DNA from: Bathymodiolus brooksi
Lineage: Eukaryota > Mollusca > Bivalvia > Mytilida > Modiolidae
Reading direction: 5' to 3'
DNA: 64,000 nt
Assembly (NCBI GenBank): GCA_963680875.1
Contig: OY804578.1
Coordinates: forward strand, 96,625,689-96,689,688
Each line of letters starts with the position of its first letter. The first letter of the stretch is position 1. The notes beneath the pieces were generated by a model. The model was not told where the DNA came from. It saw nothing but the letters and a program-made list of their open reading frames with translations, and did no database searches. Of this stretch, positions 50,573 to 62,596 are shown in pieces. A program made the position numbers and the translations under genes.

Positions 50573-52290
50573 AGGTGTCAAACCACTAATTCACCAATCA
50601 GAGCTTGGAACATATACGAAAGTAGTCCCTTTTCAAGAAAAAAGTTCCTTTCACTTTGTAGTATTGTGAAAACTACTGAATGGAATGGACTAATCAAAAT
50701 TGATAATTGAAGTTAAATAAATAGGGATTATTTTGAGCCCAAATTTGATGGATTTAGTTGTATTTTAATACCTCTATGGAGGATTTGATGCATGACCTAT
50801 AAATACTGAATTTTTTGGGGATGACTGAGCTATTTTTAGAGTAGGTGTTTTCCGTAGCATGGCATTTCACTGCAAGATTTTAAACATGCCCTGATATTTT
50901 GACAGAACGTAGAGGAATCATGTACGTTTCAGAAAATATATGGTCTTGGAAAGGTTAAACTTAAGATAAAATGACCAGGTAGGCTCGAAAAAACACAAAT
51001 TTAGTAGAAAACCTTAAAGAAATTAATTAGTGGTTTTACACCGTAAAGACAAAAACGTCAAAACTATCTTTTGTTGCTATCATGTTCAAATTAGCCTATA
51101 AATGTCACAACAGACCCCGAGTGACATTTTTCATACAAAAATGTTACAAAATACATTGTGGTGTCAGATTACATGGTCAAAATGCATGTTATGTAATATT
51201 TTGGAATATTGCTCCCAAACACTGGATATACATGGACACCGGGTATTGCAACTCATTTTATTTTAATTTTTGACTTTATAATTATTGGGAATATGTTATT
51301 GAATGTGTTTTTGCAGTAGAAGGGCATATAATATTGAAAATATGGTTGATAATAAGAATTTAACAAATTTCATCATGCGGCAGTTTGTCGACTTCAAATA
51401 TAGGATATGGTGATATCATGATTGGATTTTTTTCAATCCTACACATTTTTACTGGTAAATTTTGATAGTTTCAGTTAGAATACATGTACAATGTACTTAC
51501 AAAATAATATAAGGCTATAGAAAGCAGTTTTAATTGAAAATTATGTAGTAAAAACCTGGTAATTTAAGTGATCCCAGAAAAATTATTTTGACTGCCTAGC
51601 ATTTTCTACTAATTTTTCAAATTGTCAATTTGAATTTCATGTTTTAGAGTATTATTTGGCTGTAACAGTACATTTGAACATCCAGCTTACTTAAACAGTG
51701 AAAAAAAATGATGTGGAAGCATATATTTATTGAGTTTTGGGGGAAATTATAGTTGTGCACCATCAGAAATTCCAAGACTTGAATATCAATAAATCATATT
51801 TTTGCAAATTTGATGGAATTAGAAGGAATTTCAACTAAAGATGTATATACAAAAACATATTTTATGTCTTAAACCACATAATTTATGGGATAAAAGCATG
51901 AATTAACAAAATTAAGAATGATGTGAGCTCATTTTATGGGACGAAAAAAGGGGGGGCTAAATGTAAACATTTCATAGTATTTAGCTATTAAATATACAAC
52001 TGAGGCATATATATGTGTTAAAATTGTTTATTGTGTTAGAAATTAGCTTAATAACTGTAATATATAAGAGAATAGGTAAGTTTTGGTATGTTACACAATC
52101 TGAACTCAACAGCTGTAAATGGAGTTATTTTCATTAAAAATCTTCAAGGGGGTACCTTTGCATTTGAACACTTATACTTGCAAATATCAGACAGCCACAT
52201 ACCTTATGAGGTTTTTTTTTGGGTTGATATTGTCTAAGGAATAGAAATTAGGCCAACAAATGGTGAAAGAAACAAGTTTTGTTGCTCTTT
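50573..52290. repeat. Satellite monomer 27 (subfamily G, trimer position 3)
   Basis: 1,718 bp. Matches copy 24 except that it has the common AAAGATGTATATAC. Confidence 0.97.
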
Positions 52291-54007
52291 AGGTGTCAAA
52301 CCACTAATTCACCAATCAGAGCTTGGGACATATACGAAAGTAGTCTCTTTTCAAGAAAAAAGTTCCTTTCACTTTGTAGTATTGTGAAAACTACTGAATG
52401 GAATGGACTAATCAAAATTGATAATTGAAGTTAAATAAATAGGGATTATTTTGAGCCCAAATTTGATGGATTTAGTTGTATTTTAATACCTCTATGGAGG
52501 ATTTGATGCATGACCTATAAATACTGAATTTTTTGGGGATGACTGAGCTATTTTTAGAGTAGGTGTTTTCCGTAGCATGGCATTTCACTGCAAGATTTTA
52601 AACATGCCCTGATATTTTGACAGAACGTAGAGGAATCATGTACGTTTCAGAAAATATATGGTCTTGGAAAGGTTAAACTTAAGATAAAATGACCAGGTAG
52701 GCTCGAAAAACACAAATTTAGTAGAAAACCTTAAAGAAATTAATTAGTGGTTTTACACCTTAAAGACAAAAACGTCAAAACTATCTTTTGTTGCTATCAT
52801 GTTCAAATTAGCATATAAATGTCACAACAGACCCCGAGTGACATTTTTCATACACCAATGTTACAAAATGCATTGTGGTGTCAGATTACATGGTCAAAAT
52901 GCATGTTATGTAATATTTTGGAATATTGCTCCCAAACACTGGATATACATGGACACCGGGTATTGCAACTCATTTTATTTTAATTTTTGACTTTATAATT
53001 ATTGGGAATATGTTATTGAATGTGTTTTTGCAGTAGAAGGGCATATAATATTGAAAATATGGTTGATAATAAGAATTTAACAAATTTCATCATGCGGCAG
53101 TTTGTCGACTTCAAATATAGGATATGGTGATATCATGATTGGATTTTTTTCAATCCTACACATTTTTACTGGTAAATTTTGATAGTTTCAGTTAGAATAC
53201 ATGTACAATGTACTTACAAAATAATATAAGGCTATAGAAAGCAGTTTTAATTGAAAATTATGTAGTAAAAACCTGGTAATTTAAGTGATCCCAGAAAAAT
53301 TATTTTGACTGCCTAGCATTTTCTACTAATTTTTCAAATTGTCAATTTGAATTTCATGTTTTAGAGTATTATTTGGCTGTAACAGTACATTTGAACATCC
53401 AGCTTACTTAAACAGTGAAAAAAAATGATGTGGAAGCATATATTTATTGAGTTTTGGGGGAAATTATAGTTGTGCACCATCAGAAATTCCAAGACTTGAA
53501 TATCAATAAATCATATTTTTGCAAATTTGATGGAATTAGAAGGAATTTCAACTAAAGATGTATATACAAAAACATATTTTATGTCTTAAACCACATAATT
53601 TATGGGATAAAAGCATGAATTAACAAAATTAAGAATGATGTGAGCTCATTTTATGGGACGAAAAAAGGGGGGGCTAAATGTAAACATTTCATAGTATTTA
53701 GCTATTAAATATACAACTGAGGCATATATATGTGTTAAAATTGTTTATTGTGTTAGAAATTAGCTTAATAACTGTAATATATAAGAGAATAGGTAAGTTT
53801 TGGTATGTTACACAATCTGAACTCAACAGCTGTAAATGGAGTTATTTTCATTAAAAATCTTCAAGGGGGTACCTTTGCATTTGAACACTTATACTTGCAA
53901 ATATCAGACAGCCACATACCTTATGAGGTTTTTTTTTGGGTTGATATTGTCTAAGGAATAGAAATTAGGCCAACAAATGGTGAAAGAAACAAGTTTTGTT
54001 GCTCTTT
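52291..54007. repeat. Satellite monomer 28 (subfamily E)
   Basis: 1,717 bp. Starts like copy 25 (GCTTGGGAC, TAGTCTCTT) but has GGATATACATGG and the common AAGTTTTGTTGC end. It therefore begins a third trimer that is not continued by an F copy. Confidence 0.97.
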
Positions 54008-55725
54008 AGGTGTCAAACCACTAATTCACCAATCAGAGCTTGGAACATATACGAAAGTAGTCTCTTTTCAAGAAAAAAGTTCCTTTCACTTTGTAGTATT
54101 GTGAAAACTACTGAATGGAATGGACTAATCAAAATTGATAATTGAAGTTAAATAAATAGGGATTATTTTGAGCCCAAATTTGATGGATTTAGTTGTATTT
54201 TAATACCTCTATGGAGGATTTGATGCATGACCTATAAATACTGAATTTTTTGGGGATGACTGAGCTATTTTTAGAGTAGGTGTTTTCCGTAGCATGGCAT
54301 TTCACTGCAAGATTTTAAACATGCCCTGATATTTTGACAGAACGTAGAGGAATCATGTACGTTTCAGAAAATATATGGTCTTGGAAAGGTTAAACTTAAG
54401 ATAAAATGACCAGGTAGGCTCGAAAAAACACAAATTTAGTAGAAAACCTTAAAGAAATTAATTAGTGGTTTTACACCGTAAAGACAAAAACGTCAAAACT
54501 ATCTTTTGTTGCTATCATGTTCAAATTAGCCTATAAATGTCACAACAGACCCCGAGTGACATTTTTCATACAAAAATGTTACAAAATACATTGTGGTGTC
54601 AGATTACATGGTCAAAATGCATGTTATGTAATATTTTGGAATATTGCTCCCAAACACTGGATATACATGGACACCGGGTATTGCAACTCATTTTATTTTA
54701 ATTTTTGACTTTATAATTATTGGGAATATGTTATTGAATGTGTTTTTGCAGTAGAAGGGCATATAATATTGAAAATATGGTTGATAATAAGAATTTAACA
54801 AATTTCATCATGCGGCAGTTTGTCGACTTCAAATATAGGATATGGTGATATCATGATTGGATTTTTTTCAATCCTACACATTTTTACTGGTAAATTTTGA
54901 TAGTTTCAGTTAGAATACATGTACAATGTACTTACAAAATAATATAAGGCTATAGAAAGCAGTTTTAATTGAAAATTATGTAGTAAAAACCTGGTAATTT
55001 AAGTGATCCCAGAAAAATTATTTTGACTGCCTAGCATTTTCTACTAATTTTTCAAATTGTCAATTTGAATTTCATGTTTTAGAGTATTATTTGGCTGTAA
55101 CAGTACATTTGAACATCCAGCTTACTTAAACAGTGAAAAAAAATGATGTGGAAGCATATATTTATTGAGTTTTGGGGGAAATTATAGTTGTGCACCATCA
55201 GAAATTCCAAGACTTGAATATCAATAAATCATATTTTTGCAAATTTGATGGAATTAGAAGGAATTTCAACTAAAGATGTATATACAAAAACATATTTTAT
55301 GTCTTAAACCACATAATTTATGGGATAAAAGCATGAATTAACAAAATTAAGAATGATGTGAGCTCATTTTATGGGACGAAAAAAGGGGGGGCTAAATGTA
55401 AACATTTCATAGTATTTAGCTATTAAATATACAACTGAGGCATATATATGTGTTAAAATTGTTTATTGTGTTAGAAATTAGCTTAATAACTGTAATATAT
55501 AAGAGAATAGGTAAGTTTTGGTATGTTACACAATCTGAACTCAACAGCTGTAAATGGAGTTATTTTCATTAAAAATCTTCAAGGGGGTACCTTTGCATTT
55601 GAACACTTATACTTGCAAATATCAGACAGCCACATACCTTATGAGGTTTTTTTTTGGGTTGATATTGTCTAAGGAATAGAAATTAGGCCAACAAATGGTG
55701 AAAGAAACAAGTTTTGTTGCTTTTT
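54008..55725. repeat. Satellite monomer 29 (subfamily G, dimer position 1)
   Basis: 1,718 bp. TAGTCTCTT start and TTGCTTTTTAGG end, as in copy 31. Confidence 0.97.
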
Positions 55726-57443
55726 AGGTGTCAAACCACTAATTCACCAATCAGAGCTTGGAACATATACGAAAGTAGTCCCTTTTCAAGAAAAAAGTTC
55801 CTTTCACTTTGTAGTATTGTGAAAACTACTGAATGGAATGGACTAATCAAAATTGATAATTGAAGTTAAATAAATAGGGATTATTTTGAGCCCAAATTTG
55901 ATGGATTTAGTTGTATTTTAATACCTCTATGGAGGATTTGATGCATGACCTATAAATACTGAATTTTTTGGGGATGACTGAGCTATTTTTAGAGTAGGTG
56001 TTTTCCGTAGCATGGCATTTCACTGCAAGATTTTAAACATGCCCTGATATTTTGACAGAACGTAGAGGAATCATGTACGTTTCAGAAAATATATGGTCTT
56101 GGAAAGGTTAAACTTAAGATAAAATGACCAGGTAGGCTCGAAAAAACACAAATTTAGTAGAAAACCTTAAAGAAATTAATTAGTGGTTTTACACCGTAAA
56201 GACAAAAACGTCAAAACTATCTTTTGTTGCTATCATGTTCAAATTAGCCTATAAATGTCACAACAGACCCCGAGTGACATTTTTCATACAAAAATGTTAC
56301 AAAATACATTGTGGTGTCAGATTACATGGTCAAAATGCATGTTATGTAATATTTTGGAATATTGCTCCCAAACACTGGATATACATGGACACCGGGTATT
56401 GCAACTCATTTTATTTTAATTTTTGACTTTATAATTATTGGGAATATGTTATTGAATGTGTTTTTGCAGTAGAAGGGCATATAATATTGAAAATATGGTT
56501 GATAATAAGAATTTAACAAATTTCATCATGCGGCAGTTTGTCGACTTCAAATATAGGATATGGTGATATCATGATTGGATTTTTTTCAATCCTACACATT
56601 TTTACTGGTAAATTTTGATAGTTTCAGTTAGAATACATGTACAATGTACTTACAAAATAATATAAGGCTATAGAAAGCAGTTTTAATTGAAAATTATGTA
56701 GTAAAAACCTGGTAATTTAAGTGATCCCAGAAAAATTATTTTGACTGCCTAGCATTTTCTACTAATTTTTCAAATTGTCAATTTGAATTTCATGTTTTAG
56801 AGTATTATTTGGCTGTAACAGTACATTTGAACATCCAGCTTACTTAAACAGTGAAAAAAAATGATGTGGAAGCATATATTTATTGAGTTTTGGGGGAAAT
56901 TATAGTTGTGCACCATCAGAAATTCCAAGACTTGAATATCAATAAATCATATTTTTGCAAATTTGATGGAATTAGAAGGAATTTCAACTAAAGATGTATA
57001 TACAAAAACATATTTTATGTCTTAAACCACATAATTTATGGGATAAAAACATGAATTAACAAAATTAAGAATGATGTGAGCTCATTTTATGGGACGAAAA
57101 AAGGGGGGGCTAAATGTAAACATTTCATAGTATTTAGCTATTAAATATACAACTGAGGCATATATATGTGTTAAAATTGTTTATTGTGTTAGAAATTAGC
57201 TTAATAACTGTAATATATAAGAGAATAGGTAAGTTTTGGTATGTTACACAATCTGAACTCAACAGCTGTAAATGGAGTTATTTTCATTAAAAATCTTCAA
57301 GGGGGTACCTTTGCATTTGAACACTTATACTTGCAAATATCAGACAGCCACATACCTTATGAGGTTTTTTTTTGGGTTGATATTGTCTAAGGAATAGAAA
57401 TTAGGCCAACAAATGGTGAAAGAAACAAGTTTTGTTGCTCTTT
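55726..57443. repeat. Satellite monomer 30 (subfamily G, dimer position 2)
   Basis: 1,718 bp. TAGTCCCTT start and TTGCTCTTTAGG end, as in copy 32. Private GATAAAAACATG. Confidence 0.97.
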
Positions 57444-59161
57444 AGGTGTCAAACCACTAATTCACCAATCAGAGCTTGGAACATATACGAAAGTAGTCTC
57501 TTTTCAAGAAAAAAGTTCCTTTCACTTTGTAGTATTGTGAAAACTACTGAATGGAATGGACTAATCAAAATTGATAATTGAAGTTAAATAAATAGGGATT
57601 ATTTTGAGCCCAAATTTGATGGATTTAGTTGTATTTTAATACCTCTATGGAGGATTTGATGCATGACCTATAAATACTGAATTTTTTGGGGATGACTGAG
57701 CTATTTTTAGAGTAGGTGTTTTCCGTAGCATGGCATTTCACTGCAAGATTTTAAACATGCCCTGATATTTTGACAGAACGTAGAGGAATCATGTACGTTT
57801 CAGAAAATATATGGTCTTGGAAAGGTTAAACTTAAGATAAAATGACCAGGTAGGCTCGAAAAAACACAAATTTAGTAGAAAACCTTAAAGAAATTAATTA
57901 GTGGTTTTACACCGTAAAGACAAAAACGTCAAAACTATCTTTTGTTGCTATCATGTTCAAATTAGCCTATAAATGTCACAACAGACCCCGAGTGACATTT
58001 TTCATACAAAAATGTTACAAAATACATTGTGGTGTCAGATTACATGGTCAAAATGCATGTTATGTAATATTTTGGAATATTGCTCCCAAACACTGGATAT
58101 ACATGGACACCGGGTATTGCAACTCATTTTATTTTAATTTTTGACTTTATAATTATTGGGAATATGTTATTGAATGTGTTTTTGCAGTAGAAGGGCATAT
58201 AATATTGAAAATATGGTTGATAATAAGAATTTAACAAATTTCATCATGCGGCAGTTTGTCGACTTCAAATATAGGATATGGTGATATCATGATTGGATTT
58301 TTTTCAATCCTACACATTTTTACTGGTAAATTTTGATAGTTTCAGTTAGAATACATGTACAATGTACTTACAAAATAATATAAGGCTATAGAAAGCAGTT
58401 TTAATTGAAAATTATGTAGTAAAAACCTGGTAATTTAAGTGATCCCAGAAAAATTATTTTGACTGCCTAGCATTTTCTACTAATTTTTCAAATTGTCAAT
58501 TTGAATTTCATGTTTTAGAGTATTATTTGGCTGTAACAGTACATTTGAACATCCAGCTTACTTAAACAGTGAAAAAAAATGATGTGGAAGCATATATTTA
58601 TTGAGTTTTGGGGGAAATTATAGTTGTGCACCATCAGAAATTCCAAGACTTGAATATCAATAAATCATATTTTTGCAAATTTGATGGAATTAGAAGGAAT
58701 TTCAACTAAAGATGTATATACAAAAACATATTTTATGTCTTAAACCACATAATTTATGGGATAAAAGCATGAATTAACAAAATTAAGAATGATGTGAGCT
58801 CATTTTATGGGACGAAAAAAGGGGGGGCTAAATGTAAACATTTCATAGTATTTAGCTATTAAATATACAACTGAGGCATATATATGTGTTAAAATTGTTT
58901 ATTGTGTTAGAAATTAGCTTAATAACTGTAATATATAAGAGAATAGGTAAGTTTTGGTATGTTACACAATCTGAACTCAACAGCTGTAAATGGAGTTATT
59001 TTCATTAAAAATCTTCAAGGGGGTACCTTTGCATTTGAACACTTATACTTGCAAATATCAGACAGCCACATACCTTATGAGGTTTTTTTTTGGGTTGATA
59101 TTGTCTAAGGAATAGAAATTAGGCCAACAAATGGTGAAAGAAACAAGTTTTGTTGCTTTTT
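57444..59161. repeat. Satellite monomer 31 (subfamily G, dimer position 1)
   Basis: 1,718 bp. Same start and end markers as copy 29. Confidence 0.97.
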
Positions 59162-60879
59162 AGGTGTCAAACCACTAATTCACCAATCAGAGCTTGGAAC
59201 ATATACGAAAGTAGTCCCTTTTCAAGAAAAAAGTTCCTTTCACTTTGTAGTATTGTGAAAACTACTGAATGGAATGGACTAATCAAAATTGATAATTGAA
59301 GTTAAATAAATAGGGATTATTTTGAGCCCAAATTTGATGGATTTAGTTGTATTTTAATACCTCTATGGAGGATTTGATGCATGACCTATAAATACTGAAT
59401 TTTTTGGGGATGACTGAGCTATTTTTAGAGTAGGTGTTTTCCGTAGCATGGCATTTCACTGCAAGATTTTAAACATGCCCTGATATTTTGACAGAACGTA
59501 GAGGAATCATGTACGTTTCAGAAAATATATGGTCTTGGAAAGGTTAAACTTAAGATAAAATGACCAGGTAGGCTCGAAAAAACACAAATTTAGTAGAAAA
59601 CCTTAAAGAAATTAATTAGTGGTTTTACACCGTAAAGACAAAAACGTCAAAACTATCTTTTGTTGCTATCATGTTCAAATTAGCCTATAAATGTCACAAC
59701 AGACCCCGAGTGACATTTTTCATACAAAAATGTTACAAAATACATTGTGGTGTCAGATTACATGGTCAAAATGCATGTTATGTAATATTTTGGAATATTG
59801 CTCCCAAACACTGGATATACATGGACACCGGGTATTGCAACTCATTTTATTTTAATTTTTGACTTTATAATTATTGGGAATATGTTATTGAATGTGTTTT
59901 TGCAGTAGAAGGGCATATAATATTGAAAATATGGTTGATAATAAGAATTTAACAAATTTCATCATGCGGCAGTTTGTCGACTTCAAATATAGGATATGGT
60001 GATATCATGATTGGATTTTTTTCAATCCTACACATTTTTACTGGTAAATTTTGATAGTTTCAGTTAGAATACATGTACAATGTACTTACAAAATAATATA
60101 AGGCTATAGAAAGCAGTTTTAATTGAAAATTATGTAGTAACAACCTGGTAATTTAAGTGATCCCAGAAAAATTATTTTGACTGCCTAGCATTTTCTACTA
60201 ATTTTTCAAATTGTCAATTTGAATTTCATGTTTTAGAGTATTATTTGGCTGTAACAGTACATTTGAACATCCAGCTTACTTAAACAGTGAAAAAAAATGA
60301 TGTGGAAGCATATATTTATTGAGTTTTGGGGGAAATTATAGTTGTGCACCATCAGAAATTCCAAGACTTGAATATCAATAAATCATATTTTTGCAAATTT
60401 GATGGAATTAGAAGGAATTTCAACTAAAGATGTATATACAAAAACATATTTTATGTCTTAAACCACATAATTTATGGGATAAAAGCATGAATTAACAAAA
60501 TTAAGAATGATGTGAGCTCATTTTATGGGACGAAAAAAGGGGGGGCTAAATGTAAACATTTCATAGTATTTAGCTATTAAATATACAACTGAGGCATATA
60601 TATGTGTTAAAATTGTTTATTGTGTTAGAAATTAGCTTAATAACTGTAATATATAAGAGAATAGGTAAGTTTTGGTATGTTACACAATCTGAACTCAACA
60701 GCTGTAAATGGAGTTATTTTCATTAAAAATCTTCAAGGGGGTACCTTTGCATTTGAACACTTATACTTGCAAATATCAGACAGCCACATACCTTATGAGG
60801 TTTTTTTTTGGGTTGATATTGTCTAAGGAATAGAAATTAGGCCAACAAATGGTGAAAGAAACAAGTTTTGTTGCTCTTT
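59162..60879. repeat. Satellite monomer 32 (subfamily G, dimer position 2)
   Basis: 1,718 bp. Same markers as copy 30; private GTAGTAACAACC. Confidence 0.97.
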
Positions 60880-62596
60880 AGGTGTCAAACCACTAATTCA
60901 CCAATCAGAGCTTGGGACATATACGAAAGTAGTCTCTTTTCAAGAAAAAAGTTCCTTTCACTTTGTAGTATTGTGAAAACTACTGAATGGAATGGACTAA
61001 TCAAAATTGATAATTGAAGTTAAATAAATAGGGATTATTTTGAGCCCAAATTTGATGGATTTAGTTGTATTTTAATACCTCTATGGAGGATTTGATGCAT
61101 GACCTATAAATACTGAATTTTTTGGGGATGACTGAGCTATTTTTAGAGTAGGTGTTTTCCGTAGCATGGCATTTCACTGCAAGATTTTAAACATGCCCTG
61201 ATATTTTGACAGAACGTAGAGGAATCATGTACGTTTCAGAAAATATATGGTCTTGGAAAGGTTAAACTTAAGATAAAATGACCAGGTAGGCTCGAAAAAC
61301 ACAAATTTAGTAGAAAACCTTAAAGAAATTAATTAGTGGTTTTACACCTTAAAGACAAAAACGTCAAAACTATCTTTTGTTGCTATCATGTTCAAATTAG
61401 CATATAAATGTCACAACAGACCCCGAGTGACATTTTTCATACACCAATGTTACAAAATGCATTGTGGTGTCAGATTACATGGTCAAAATGCATGTTATGT
61501 AATATTTTGGAATATTGCTCCCAAACACTGGATATACATGGACACTGGGTATTGCAACTCATTTTATTTTAATTTTTGACTTTATAATTATTGGGAATAT
61601 GTTATTGAATGTGTTTTTGCAGTAGAAGGGCATATAATATTGAAAATATGGTTGATAATAAGAATTTAACAAATTTCATCATGCGGCAGTTTATCGACTT
61701 CAAATATAGGATATGGTGATATCATGATTGGATTTTTTTCAATCCTACACATTTTTACTGGTAAATTTTGATAGTTTCAGTTAGAATACATGTACAATGT
61801 ACTTACAAAATAATATAAGGCTATAGAAAGCAGTTTTAATTGAAAATTATGTAGTAAAAACCTGGTAATTTAAGTGATCCCAGAAAAATTATTTTGACTG
61901 CCTAGCATTTTCTACTAATTTTTCAAATTGTCAATTTGAATTTCATGTTTTAGAGTATTATTTGGCTGTAACAGTACATTTGAACATCCAGCTTACTTAA
62001 ACAGTGAAAAAAAATGATGTGGAAGCATATATTTATTGAGTTTTGGGGGAAATTATAGTTGTGCACCATCAGAAATTCCAAGACTTGAATATCAATAAAT
62101 CATATTTTTGCAAATTTGATGGAATTAGAAGGAATTTCAACTAAAGATGTATATACAAAAACATATTTTATGTCTTAAACCACATAATTTATGGGATAAA
62201 AGCATGAATTAACAAAATTAAGAATGATGTGAGCTCATTTTATGGGACGAAAAAAGGGGGGGCTAAATGTAAACATTTCATAGTATTTAGCTATTAAATA
62301 TACAACTGAGGCATATATATGTGTTAAAATTGTTTATTGTGTTAGAAATTAGCTTAATAACTGTAATATATAAGAGAATAGGTAAGTTTTGGTATGTTAC
62401 ACAATCTGAACTCAACAGCTGTAAATGGAGTTATTTTCATTAAAAATCTTCAAGGGGGTACCTTTGCATTTGAACACTTATACTTGCAAATATCAGACAG
62501 CCACATACCTTATGAGGTTTTTTTTTGGGTTGATATTGTCTAAGGAATAGAAATTAGGCCAACAAATGGTGAAAGAAACAAGTTTTGTTGCTTTTT
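60880..62596. repeat. Satellite monomer 33 (subfamily E, dimer position 1)
   Basis: 1,717 bp. E markers with GCTTGGGAC and GGATATACATGG as copy 28. TTGCTTTTTAGG end as copies 29 and 31. Private GGACACTGGG and GTTTATCGAC. Confidence 0.97.

Larger units (their letters stand above)
41989..52290. repeat. Higher-order repeat: two E-F-G trimers of 5,151 bp
   Basis: Copies 22-23-24 (41989-47139) and 25-26-27 (47140-52290) have the same subfamily order, exactly equal length, and only a handful of differences. Corresponding monomers are much more alike than neighbours are. This is the signature of a segmental tandem duplication of three monomers. Confidence 0.9.
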
